In this document: piece after piece, positions 37,230 to 44,732 of the stretch
Layout: each line of letters starts with the position of its first letter
Numbering within the stretch: the stretch's first letter is position 1
Notes under the pieces: model-generated
Seen by the model: only the letters and a program-made list of their open reading frames with translations
What the model was told of the DNA's origin: nothing
The model's database searches: none
From: WS-2 sp036507005
Lineage (GTDB): Bacteria; Eisenbacteria; RBG-16-71-46
Length of the DNA stretch: 64,000 nucleotides
Reading direction: 5' to 3'
Assembly (NCBI GenBank): GCA_036507005.1
Contig: DASXQT010000077.1
Coordinates: 124,001-188,000, forward strand
Made by a program: the position numbers and the translations under genes

Positions 37230-37879
37230 AACCCCTGCGCATCCTGCTCGCCGACGACCACGAGGTCGTGCGCCGCGGCATCCGCGCCCTGCTCGAGAGC
37301 CACGAGGGCTGGACCATCTGCGGCGAGGTCCCGGATGGCCGCTCTGCGGTCGAGCAGGCCAGGCAGCTCGCGCCCGACCTCGTCATCCTCGACATCGCCA
37401 TGCCGGGGCTCAACGGCCTCGACGCCGCACGCCAGATCCGCGAGCTGGCGCCCGCGGTGCAGATCCTGATCCTCACCATGTACGACTCGGACCAGCTCGT
37501 GCGCCAGGTGCTCGAGTCCGGGGCCCGCGGCTACCTGCTCAAGTCCGACGCCGGACGCGAGCTGATCAACGCGGTCGAAGCCCTCTCCCAGCAGAAGCCG
37601 TTCTTCACCGCCCGCGTGGCCGAGAAGGTCCTGGGGGCGTACCTGGGCGAGCCGGCCAAGGCCGAGACGCCGCGGATCCACGGAGAGCTGACGCCCCGCG
37701 AACGCGAGGTCGTGCAGCTCCTGGCCGAGGGCAAGACGAGCAAGGAGCTGGCCTCGATCCTCGAGATCTCGATCAAGACCGCCGAGACCCATCGGACGAA
37801 CGTGATGCGCAAGCTCGGGGCCCACAGCCTGAGCGAGCTGGTGCGCTACGCGATCCGCAACCAGATCATCGAGGCGTAG
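37226..37879 (+). CDS. NarL/FixJ-family response regulator
   Basis: 217 residues. The ATG at 37226 overlaps the stop of the sensor gene, so the two are translationally coupled and form a two-component pair. The receiver domain has the acidic pocket LLADDHE, the phosphoacceptor Asp in VILDIAMPG and Lys in LLKSDAG. The output domain is a LuxR-type helix-turn-helix (LTPREREVVQLLAEGKTSKE and ILEISIKTAETHRTNVMRKL). HisKA_3 sensors with NarL-type regulators usually act on transcription. An inverted repeat just downstream (37939-37958) is a candidate target or terminator. Confidence 0.93.
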   Translation: MKPLRILLADDHEVVRRGIRALLESHEGWTICGEVPDGRSAVEQARQLAPDLVILDIAMPGLNGLDAARQIRELAPAVQILILTMYDSDQLVRQVLESGARGYLLKSDAGRELINAVEALSQQKPFFTARVAEKVLGAYLGEPAKAETPRIHGELTPREREVVQLLAEGKTSKELASILEISIKTAETHRTNVMRKLGAHSLSELVRYAIRNQIIEA

Positions 37880-37938
37880 CGCGCGAGGCTCGCGATCATC
37901 GAGCGTCGTCCGCTCCCCTAGGGATAATCCTCCAGGCG

Positions 37939-37958
37939 AATACAGGGTTCACTGTATT
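37939..37958. promoter_or_regulatory. Inverted repeat AATACAG-6-CTGTATT
   Basis: Two perfect 7-base arms (37939-37945 and 37952-37958) around GGTTCA form an AT-rich island between the response regulator and the Cys/His-rich gene. The dyad is of a size bound by NarL-type regulators, so it may be an operator; a weak terminator is the alternative. Confidence 0.4.
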
Positions 37959-38169
37959 GAGCTTCTCGCCTTCCCGGTCGATCCTGCGCAGGTCAGCGTC
38001 GCCCGGGGCCATCTTCCCCCGCAATCGCCCCCAGACCGCCCCGGGCGACGGGCCTTGGGCGCTGTGGCCGCCAGGATCCGGCGGTCGCCGGTCGAAGGCT
38101 CCGCGATGTCGCCGCCGTTGTTCGCGGCCAGGGACGCGCTCGCCGAACCGATTCATGAGGAGCCGCACC

Positions 38170-38406
38170 GTGCACCGGTCTCCGCCCGACCGACACCTGG
38201 TCCGTTGCATCTATTGCCGGGCCGAATTCGATCTCTTCGGCGCGACGTGGTGCAGCCACCGGAACCATCATCCCTCCAAGATCTGCCCGCGGTGCCTGAT
38301 GTGCCTGTGCCAGCATCCCCTCTACCAGGACCCCCGCCAGTGGCTCGACGCCCCGCCCGCCTTCCAGCGGCAGGGCTTCCGCCAGCTCTTCATCCTCTAC
38401 GGCTGA
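38170..38406 (+). CDS. Small Cys/His-rich, probably zinc-binding protein
   Basis: 78 residues. GTG at 38170 is favoured by GAGGAG seven bases upstream; ATG 38155 is the alternative. The motif order RCIYC, WCSHRNHHPSKICPRCLMCL and CQHP gives eight Cys plus several His, enough for one or two zinc sites. The C-terminus, PPAFQRQGFRQLFILYG, is hydrophobic-aromatic. Similar small CxxC proteins occur in other bacteria near regulators, but no function is known. Confidence 0.7.
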   Translation: MHRSPPDRHLVRCIYCRAEFDLFGATWCSHRNHHPSKICPRCLMCLCQHPLYQDPRQWLDAPPAFQRQGFRQLFILYG

Positions 38407-38567
38407 TCCGGCGTGGCGTCAGCCCGGTTGCCCGCCCGGCCCGGAAGTGAGATTTTGAGCCCGATTCTGCCGAACGAGCGAGCGCCGCGATTCGTGGCGG
38501 CGCGCCGCCATCGACCGGACGACGGGTGCGGGACACTCCCGCGAACGCTTCGCACGAGGGCCCTTTC

Positions 38568-39404
38568 GTGAACGAGAAGGAAGACCGGGGAACCACCCCC
38601 GAACCGCCGAAGAAGCCGGATTCAGGCGAGGCGTGGCTGCCCCCGCGGCTGCGCGAGAAGCTCGAGGGGAAGTCGCAAGGCGAGGAATTCGACTTCCTGA
38701 AGAAAGAGAAGTCGTCGCCTCTCGTCCCGATCATCACCGTGGCCGTGGTCCTGGCGATCGCCGGGGGCACGTTCTGGATGATTCGCAACAACCAGATGAA
38801 GGCTGCGGCCGCGAAGGCCCGGGCGGAGTACGAGGCGCACCTGGCCGACTCGCTGGCACAGGTCCGCCTCGCCGACAGCCTGGCCGCCGCGGTGCGCGCC
38901 GATTCCATCGCGTTCGCGGCCCTGCCCAAGCGCGAGCAGAAGAGGACCCTGGCGGAGCGGGCGAGGCAGGCCGCGGCCGCCGCCCAGGGAACTACCGCGA
39001 CCTCCACGAGCACGCCGCCGGCGGGAACTCCTGCCGCGACACCCACCGCCGGAACGCCCGCGACCTCGGCAGCGGGAGGGGCGGCCGCGACCGGCGGCGC
39101 CGAGGCGGGCACGCCCGAGGCCGCCGCGGGCGAGCCCGCTGCGCCCAAGGAGACCGGCCCGTTCGGCATCGATGCGGGTCAGTTCCTGGACGAGACGCGG
39201 GCCGGCGAAGTGGCCGAAGAGCTCAAGACCAAGACCGGGCTCGCCGCCGCCGTCCTCACCCTGGGCGAAGGCGACGAGGCTGCGTTCCATGTCGTGCTCG
39301 GCCACTACTCGAGCCGTGGGTCCGCCGAGGCGAAGGCGAACAGCCTGCTGTCGAAGGGCCTGGTGAGCCAGGCCGCCGTGGTGGCGCTGCCCAAGGCGCC
39401 GTAG
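38568..39404 (+). CDS. SPOR-domain membrane protein
   Basis: 278 residues from GTG 38568 (GAGGG seven bases upstream; GTG 38526 is an in-frame alternative). A short charged cytoplasmic part (EDRGTTPEPPKKPDSGEAWL) leads to one transmembrane helix (PIITVAVVLAIAGGTFWM), then an Ala/Glu coiled region, a 60-residue Ala/Thr/Pro/Gly linker, and a C-terminal SPOR domain (DETRAGEVAEELKTKTGLAA, then HVVLGHYSSRGSAEAKANSL). SPOR domains bind denuded peptidoglycan, often at the division site. A strong terminator follows. Confidence 0.8.
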   Translation: MNEKEDRGTTPEPPKKPDSGEAWLPPRLREKLEGKSQGEEFDFLKKEKSSPLVPIITVAVVLAIAGGTFWMIRNNQMKAAAAKARAEYEAHLADSLAQVRLADSLAAAVRADSIAFAALPKREQKRTLAERARQAAAAAQGTTATSTSTPPAGTPAATPTAGTPATSAAGGAAATGGAEAGTPEAAAGEPAAPKETGPFGIDAGQFLDETRAGEVAEELKTKTGLAAAVLTLGEGDEAAFHVVLGHYSSRGSAEAKANSLLSKGLVSQAAVVALPKAP

Positions 39405-39435
39405 CCGGCTTCGCGGGCGGCATCGAGTCGGAGTC

Positions 39436-39464
39436 CGGCGGGCGGGATCCGGTCCCGCCCGCCG
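39436..39464. terminator. Strong hairpin between convergent genes
   Basis: CGGCGGGCGGGA at 39436-39447 pairs perfectly with 39453-39464 (12 bp, loop TCCGG), between the stops at 39404 and 39501. Confidence 0.65.
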
Positions 39465-39500
39465 CTGCTCTTGATGCGGCGCGCGTGGCGCGACCCGCGT

Positions 39501-40535
39501 TCAGCCCGGGGCGGGCTCCGCGAGGCCGCGCCCGGTCATGAGGTACGCGGCGAAGCTGCCGAGCCAGTGGGAGCCCGCGTAGTGCTCTCCCGTCACGGCC
39601 GCGAGCCCGGCCGCGGCGTGCCGCTCCGCCCCCGCCTTGAGGGCGTTGCCCCGGCGGCCCTCCTCCGGAAGCGCGGAGGCGATCCCGAGCAGCATCCACG
39701 CGCGGCTCAGGTTGAGCCCGTCGAGGTGCGATAGCTGGCCATCCGCGCGATCCGGGCTCGCGACCGGCGTGAGCCAGCGCGCCGCCTCCGCCGATTCCAG
39801 GTCGGGCAGGAACCCTTCGAGCCACGCGCCGTACTCCCCGGGCGCGAGCACGCGGCGCATGAGATCGGCCTCGCCCAGAATCGGCGAGAGGAAGTCGTGG
39901 CCCGAAGGCTCGTATCGGATCGGGGCGTCGACGTCGCGGACGAAGAAGGCGCGCGCGCGCTCGACGATCTGGGATTCGAAGTCTCGCGCGGCCGCGGCGC
40001 GCGCCCAGTCGAGCGCGAGCCCGAGCGCGAACGCGGTCTGGGCGTGGACGCCGGCGCGCACCGGCCACGGCAGCCGCGCGAGCCCGGCGCGCAGCCTCCC
40101 GGCGGCGAGCGCTTCGAGCGGCGCAAGCGCCGCGCGCCAGCGTGCGGCGTCGCGGTCGTCCCACTCCCGCAGCTCGGCCGCGAGCTGGAGCAGCCACGCC
40201 AGGCCGTAGGGCCGCTCGAAGCCCTCGCGCCCCGGGCCGCCGAGGTAGGCCAGCTCGCCCGCGATGTTCGCCGGCGTCAGGCTGCGATCGAGCGCCGCGC
40301 GCGCATCCACCACGAACCCCGCGCGCGGGAAGCGGCGCGCGAGGCGCGCCAGGCACCAGTGACCGTGCACCGCGGAGTGCCAGTCGAAGCTGCCGAAGAA
40401 GGCGGGCGTGAGTTGGCGCGGTGGCCGGGCGTCCCGGTCGTCCTGCATCACGTGATGGAGGTGGCTCGGGTACTCGCGCGCCACCGCCTCGAGCGCCAGG
40501 CCCGCGATCCGCTCCGCGCGTTCGAGCGGCGTCAC
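39501..40535 (-). CDS. DUF2891-family protein
   Basis: 344 residues. GTG at 40535 overlaps the stop of the PLP enzyme gene (GTGA), so the pair is coupled. The sequence has the features of DUF2891 proteins: REYPSHLHHVMQ near the start, DWHSAVHGHWCLARLARRFP, GELAYLGGPGREGFERPYGL, and near the end LDGLNLSRAWMLLGIASALP and EHYAGSHWLGSFAAYLMTGR. The fold is probably an alpha/alpha toroid; function is unknown. No signal peptide, so it should be cytoplasmic. Coupling to an amino-acid dehydratase hints at a related substrate, but that is inference. Confidence 0.82.
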   Translation of the reverse strand: MTPLERAERIAGLALEAVAREYPSHLHHVMQDDRDARPPRQLTPAFFGSFDWHSAVHGHWCLARLARRFPRAGFVVDARAALDRSLTPANIAGELAYLGGPGREGFERPYGLAWLLQLAAELREWDDRDAARWRAALAPLEALAAGRLRAGLARLPWPVRAGVHAQTAFALGLALDWARAAAARDFESQIVERARAFFVRDVDAPIRYEPSGHDFLSPILGEADLMRRVLAPGEYGAWLEGFLPDLESAEAARWLTPVASPDRADGQLSHLDGLNLSRAWMLLGIASALPEEGRRGNALKAGAERHAAAGLAAVTGEHYAGSHWLGSFAAYLMTGRGLAEPAPG

Positions 40536-41500
40536 GGTGCTCGCTCCTCGAGGATGGCGGCGAGCTTGCGCGGATCCAGGTTCCCGCCCGAGACCACGCA
40601 CGCGACCTTCCCGGTCCCCGCCCCGCCCGCGAGCGCGGCCGCCACCGGCGTGGCGCCCGCGCCCTCGGCGATCACGCGGGCGCGCACCGCGAGCAGCCGG
40701 ATCGCGGCCGCCACCTCCTCGAGCGGGGCGACGAGGGAGCCTGCCAGCAGCCGGCGGGCGAGCGGCCACATCTCCTCGAGCACGAACGGGCCGCCGATCC
40801 CGTCCACGAAGCTCGCGCGGTAGGGAACGCGCACTGGCTTCCCGGCGGCGAGCGAGGCCGCGAGCGGCGCCGCGGTCTCGACCTCGCACGCGAACACGCG
40901 CACCCCGGGCGCGAGGGCCCGGCAGGCGGTCGCGATGCCGCACGAGAGCCCGCCGCCGCCGTAGGGGACGACGATGGCCTCGACGCCGGGCAGCTGCTCC
41001 AGGATCTCGAGCGCGATCGTGCCGTTGCCGGCGATCACCTCGGGGTCGCTCACCGGATGGATGAACCTGCCCTCGACGCCGGGGTGGGTGCGGGTCGCGA
41101 GGATCTCGAACCACTGCTCGAACGGGATGCGGACCACGCGCGCGCCCAGCCGCTCGAGGGCCGCGAGCTTGACCTCCGGAGCGTGATCCGGCGCCACCAC
41201 CGTGCAGCGGACTCCCATCCGCCGCGCCTGCCAGGCCACGCCCTGCGCCATGTTGCCCGCGCTGGCGGTCCATACGCCGCGCGCCAGCGAGCCGGGGGGC
41301 GCGGAGAGCATGGCGTTGGTGGCGCCGCGCAGCTTGAACGAGCCGATCGGCAGGAGGTTCTCGAGCTTGAGCCAGATCTCGGGCGCCGCGCCGTCCGCCT
41401 CGAGCCGCAGCAGCGGGCTCGGCTGCACCGCGCCCGCGATCCGCTGGCGGGCGGCGCGGATGTCTTCGAGGGTGACCTCGGGGGGCGCGATCGGCGGCAT
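40532..41500 (-). CDS. Threonine/serine dehydratase-type PLP enzyme
   Basis: 322 residues from ATG 41500. Fold-type II PLP enzyme: the PLP lysine lies in GSFKLRGATNAM, the substrate loop is TASAGNMAQGVAWQA, and the Gly-rich phosphate site is VVPYGGGGLSCGIA. It lacks the C-terminal ACT regulatory domain, as in catabolic threonine dehydratases or serine racemases; the products would be 2-oxobutanoate or pyruvate plus ammonia. There is no Shine-Dalgarno, but a TACGCT box lies nine bases upstream of the ATG with a perfect inverted repeat over the -35 region, so the gene looks leaderless and locally controlled. It is divergent from aceB. Confidence 0.85.
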   Translation of the reverse strand: MPPIAPPEVTLEDIRAARQRIAGAVQPSPLLRLEADGAAPEIWLKLENLLPIGSFKLRGATNAMLSAPPGSLARGVWTASAGNMAQGVAWQARRMGVRCTVVAPDHAPEVKLAALERLGARVVRIPFEQWFEILATRTHPGVEGRFIHPVSDPEVIAGNGTIALEILEQLPGVEAIVVPYGGGGLSCGIATACRALAPGVRVFACEVETAAPLAASLAAGKPVRVPYRASFVDGIGGPFVLEEMWPLARRLLAGSLVAPLEEVAAAIRLLAVRARVIAEGAGATPVAAALAGGAGTGKVACVVSGGNLDPRKLAAILEERAP

Positions 41501-41509
41501 GGGGCGCGC

Positions 41510-41515
41510 AGCGTA
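41510..41515 (-). promoter_or_regulatory. TACGCT -10 box nine bases upstream of a start
   Basis: TACGCT on the minus strand ends nine bases before ATG 41500, so the predicted transcript starts at or within a few bases of the start codon. Confidence 0.4.
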
Positions 41516-41518
41516 GAC

Positions 41519-41536
41519 CGATCGGTTCGCCGATCG
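41519..41536. promoter_or_regulatory. Inverted repeat overlapping the -35 region of the dehydratase gene
   Basis: CGATCGG at 41519-41525 and CCGATCG at 41530-41536 form a perfect 7-bp dyad with a four-base spacer, immediately upstream of the -10 box. This is a candidate repressor or activator site. Confidence 0.4.
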
Positions 41537-41618
41537 CCACCGGGCGTTTCGGCACGGGCGCCGGCCGATCGCCCCCGGGGCGGGTCGGGGCACTCGCCCG
41601 CGGGACCCTCTGGCCGGT

Positions 41619-41632
41619 ATGCTCCGGAGCAT
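41619..41632. promoter_or_regulatory. 14-bp perfect palindrome between dehydratase and aceB
   Basis: ATGCTCCGGAGCAT at 41619-41632 reads the same on both strands. It lies 119 bases from the dehydratase start and 147 bases from the aceB start in a 278-base divergent region. This is a candidate operator for the glyoxylate shunt operon. Confidence 0.4.
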
Positions 41633-41778
41633 GTCGGCGCTCCTCTCCGGGCGCGGCGGAGGGGGCTGGCCTCGGCGCCGGCCGCTGCCGATAACCGGGC
41701 CGATCACCTGGGGTCGCGCCCGCCTCGCGCGGCCGGCCCACGAGTCCACGGGCAACCGGACGCCCGACGAGGCATCGA

Positions 41779-43356
41779 ATGGCCCAGCCCATGACCGCCC
41801 ACGCGCCGCGCATGAACTCGGCACCGCCGGGATTCGACCCCGAGCAGGGTCTCCCCGCCGGCTTCATGCGCTTCTTCCGCCCGCTCCACGCGGAGCTCGG
41901 GCCGCGGCAGCGCGAGCTGGCGCGGCGGCGCGAGGAAGTGCTGGCGGAGGCCCACCGCGGCCGGCTGCCCGGGCACCTGCCGCCCTCCCCTGCGAGCCAG
42001 GGCGACTGGCAGATCCAGCTCCCCGCCTGGTGCCGCGACCAACGCAACCAGATGACCGGGCCCGCCGACGACGCGGAGCTGGTGGTGAAGATGCTCAATT
42101 CGGGCGCGCCGGGCGTGATGCTGGACCTCGAGGACTCGATGGCCAACCGCTGGTCCAGCCTCATGACCGGCGTGCAGAACATCCGCAGCGCGCTCCACGG
42201 CGAGCTGGCCTACGAGGACAGGAAGCGCGGCCGGCGGGTGGGGATCGCGCCCTCCGACACCGTGGTGTGGAACCGGGTGCGCGGGCTCCATCTCGGCCAG
42301 CTCGGCATCCTGCCGGAGGGCGAGCCGACCTCGGCCTCGCTCTTCGACCTCGCCCTGGTTGCGTTCGGCGTCGAGCCCGAGCGGCTCCGGCACCCGCTCT
42401 GCATCTACATCCCGAAGTCCGAGTCGGCGGAGGAGGCGCTGTGGTGGCGGGACGCGTTCCGCGCCGTGGCGCGCGGGCGCGGCTGGCCCGAGAGCACGAT
42501 CCGCTGCATGGCGCTGGTGGAATCGCACCCGCTCGCGTTCCAGATGGAGGAGTTCCTCTACCACCTGCGCGACCACATCCTGGGCTTGAACCTCGGCCGC
42601 TGGGACTACATGGCGAGCCTCATCCACTTCACCCTCGCCGATCCCGCCTGGGTGCTGCCCGACCGCAACACGATCCCGCACGACGTGGCCTTCTTCCAGC
42701 GCCTGCGCATGCTCATGGTCGACCTCTGCCACCGGCACGGGGCGCTCGCGATCGGCGGCATGACGGCGCTCTACCCCAGCCGCGAGGACTTAGCACTCAA
42801 CGAGCGCGCGCTCGCGGTGCTCGAGCAGGACAAGAAGAACGAGGCGCGCTGCTTCATGGACGGCGCCTGGACGGGACATCCCGACCAGAACGCGATCGCG
42901 GTGGCGCAGTTCCCGGCGCCGAACCAGATCGGCTCGCGCCCGCCCGCCGTGGAGCGCTACCCCGATCTGAGGCCGCGCCCCGACGGCGTCGGCCGCCGCT
43001 CGGTGGACGGCACGGGCGCCGCGGTGCGCACCGTGATCCGCTACCGGAACGGCGTGCTCAACGGCAAGGGCGCCAGCCTGCTCGACGGCTACATGGAGGA
43101 CCTCGCCACCGACCGCATCTACCGGCTGATGATCGCCCAGCGCATGAAGCACCGGCGCGAGGTGACGATCCCGGGCGAGGGCGGCCGCGGCGCGGACCAC
43201 ACGCCGGAGTTCGTGCACGAGCGCTTCGAGGAGGCGGCGGCGCGGCTGGTCGCCGACCTGCCCAACCGCCGGGACGCCGGCGACGAGAGCACGCTGCGCG
43301 CCGCCGCGGCCGCGAGCGAGGAGATGATCCGCCAGGGATGGTTCAACCCGGTCTGA
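41779..43356 (+). CDS. aceB: Malate synthase A
   Basis: 525 residues from ATG 41779 (GAGG upstream), the usual length for malate synthase A. It condenses glyoxylate with acetyl-CoA to malate, the second step of the glyoxylate shunt. Recognisable segments are QIQLPAWCRDQRNQMTGP, GVMLDLEDSMANRW, the active-site region GLNLGRWDYMA with the preceding FQMEEFLYHLRDH, and GGMTALYPSREDLALNERAL with FMDGAWTGHPD. A cytoplasmic enzyme. It is followed 31 bases later by isocitrate lyase on the same strand, so both shunt enzymes are made together for growth on acetate or fatty acids. Confidence 0.95.
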   Translation: MAQPMTAHAPRMNSAPPGFDPEQGLPAGFMRFFRPLHAELGPRQRELARRREEVLAEAHRGRLPGHLPPSPASQGDWQIQLPAWCRDQRNQMTGPADDAELVVKMLNSGAPGVMLDLEDSMANRWSSLMTGVQNIRSALHGELAYEDRKRGRRVGIAPSDTVVWNRVRGLHLGQLGILPEGEPTSASLFDLALVAFGVEPERLRHPLCIYIPKSESAEEALWWRDAFRAVARGRGWPESTIRCMALVESHPLAFQMEEFLYHLRDHILGLNLGRWDYMASLIHFTLADPAWVLPDRNTIPHDVAFFQRLRMLMVDLCHRHGALAIGGMTALYPSREDLALNERALAVLEQDKKNEARCFMDGAWTGHPDQNAIAVAQFPAPNQIGSRPPAVERYPDLRPRPDGVGRRSVDGTGAAVRTVIRYRNGVLNGKGASLLDGYMEDLATDRIYRLMIAQRMKHRREVTIPGEGGRGADHTPEFVHERFEEAAARLVADLPNRRDAGDESTLRAAAAASEEMIRQGWFNPV

Positions 43357-43387
43357 GCCCCTGGGGCCCGACCGCACGGAGGATGAG

Positions 43388-44683
43388 ATGACGCGCGCCC
43401 GCAGCGCCGCAGAGATCGAGAAGTCCTGGAACCACGACCCGCGCTGGAAGGGGATCGAGCGCCGCTACCCGGCGTCCGACGTCGCGCGGCTGCGCGGCAC
43501 GCTGCACATCGAGCACACGCTGGCTCGCCGCGGGGCCGAGCGCCTGTGGCAGGCGGTGCACGCGCGTCCGCCGGTGCGCGCGCTCGGCGCGCTCACCGGC
43601 CATCAGGCGGTGCAGCAGGTCGCGGCGGGGCTCGAGGCGATCTACGTGAGCGGGTGGCAGGTCGCGGGCGACGCCAACAGCGCGGGGCAGACCTATCCCG
43701 ACCAGAGCCTCTACCCCGTGGACAGCGTGCCGGCGCTGGTGCGCCGCATCAACCAGGCCTTCGAGCGCGCCGACCAGATCGCGCACCTCTCGGACGGCAA
43801 CGGGGCCGGGGCTCAGGACATCGACTGGTTCGCGCCCATCGTGGCCGACGCCGAGGCCGGGTTCGGCGGTGACCTCAACGCCTTCGAGCTGATGAAGCGC
43901 ATGATCGAGGCGGGCGCCGCAGGCGTGCACTTCGAGGACCAGCTCGCCTCGGCCAAGAAGTGCGGGCACATGGGCGGCAAGGTGCTGGTGCCGACCCGGG
44001 AGTTCGTGCAGAAGCTCCAGGCGGCGCGGCTCGCGGCCGACCTGCTCGACGTGCCGGTCCTCCTGGTGGCGCGCACCGACGCCAACAGCGCGAAGCTGCT
44101 GACGAGCGACGTGGATCCGCGCGACCGCCCGTTCCTGACCGGCGAGCCGCGCACGCCCGAAGGGTTCTTCCAGATGCGGGGCAGCCTGGACGCCGCGATC
44201 GCGCGCGCCCTCTCCTACGCTCCCTACGCGGACCTGCTGTGGTGCGAGACCTCGCACGCCGACCTCGACGAGGCGCGGCGCTTCGCCACCGCGGTCCACG
44301 CCCGCTTCCCGGGCAAGCTCCTGGCCTACAACTGCTCGCCGTCGTTCAACTGGTCGGGGACGCTCGACTCCAAGACCATCGCGCGCTTCCAGCAGGCGCT
44401 GGGTGAGATGGGCTACGTCTTCCAGTTCGTGACGCTGGCCGGGTTCCACGCCCTCAACTTCTCGATGTTCGAGCTGGCGCGCGAGTATCGGGAGAGCGGG
44501 ATGACCGCGTACGCGCGGCTCCAGGACAGCGAGTTCGAGAGCCACAGCCGGCACGGCTACGCGGCGGTCAAGCACCAGTCGTTCGTGGGCACGGCGTGGT
44601 TCGACGAGGTGGCCCGCGTCGTGAGCCACGGCGAGAGCTCGACCGCCGCGCTCGAGGGCTCGACCGAGTCCGAGCAGTTCTGA
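43388..44683 (+). CDS. aceA: Isocitrate lyase
   Basis: 431 residues, ATG 43388 with GGAGG five bases upstream. It splits isocitrate to succinate and glyoxylate. The catalytic signature KKCGHMGGKV is intact, preceded by PIVADAEAGFGGDLNAFELM and VHFEDQLASAKKCGH, and followed by VARTDANSAKLLTSDVDPRD. The full length matches short bacterial isocitrate lyases. It is the second gene of the aceB-aceA operon; the palindrome upstream of aceB is the obvious place for control. Confidence 0.96.
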   Translation: MTRARSAAEIEKSWNHDPRWKGIERRYPASDVARLRGTLHIEHTLARRGAERLWQAVHARPPVRALGALTGHQAVQQVAAGLEAIYVSGWQVAGDANSAGQTYPDQSLYPVDSVPALVRRINQAFERADQIAHLSDGNGAGAQDIDWFAPIVADAEAGFGGDLNAFELMKRMIEAGAAGVHFEDQLASAKKCGHMGGKVLVPTREFVQKLQAARLAADLLDVPVLLVARTDANSAKLLTSDVDPRDRPFLTGEPRTPEGFFQMRGSLDAAIARALSYAPYADLLWCETSHADLDEARRFATAVHARFPGKLLAYNCSPSFNWSGTLDSKTIARFQQALGEMGYVFQFVTLAGFHALNFSMFELAREYRESGMTAYARLQDSEFESHSRHGYAAVKHQSFVGTAWFDEVARVVSHGESSTAALEGSTESEQF

Positions 44684-44716
44684 TCCCGGCGCCGCATGGC
44701 GGGTCGCGCCCGATGC

Positions 44717-44722
44717 TATCCT
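44717..44722 (+). promoter_or_regulatory. TATCCT -10 box ten bases upstream of a start
   Basis: TATCCT, preceded by TGC, ends ten bases before ATG 44733. There is no Shine-Dalgarno. A transcript starting six or seven bases downstream would be nearly leaderless. Confidence 0.45.
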
Positions 44723-44732
44723 GCGCCGCACG

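Noticed and set aside
41633..41778. Open frame from ATG 41631 running into aceB
   Set aside because: The product is basic and proline-rich without recognisable features, and the ATG is part of the palindrome.
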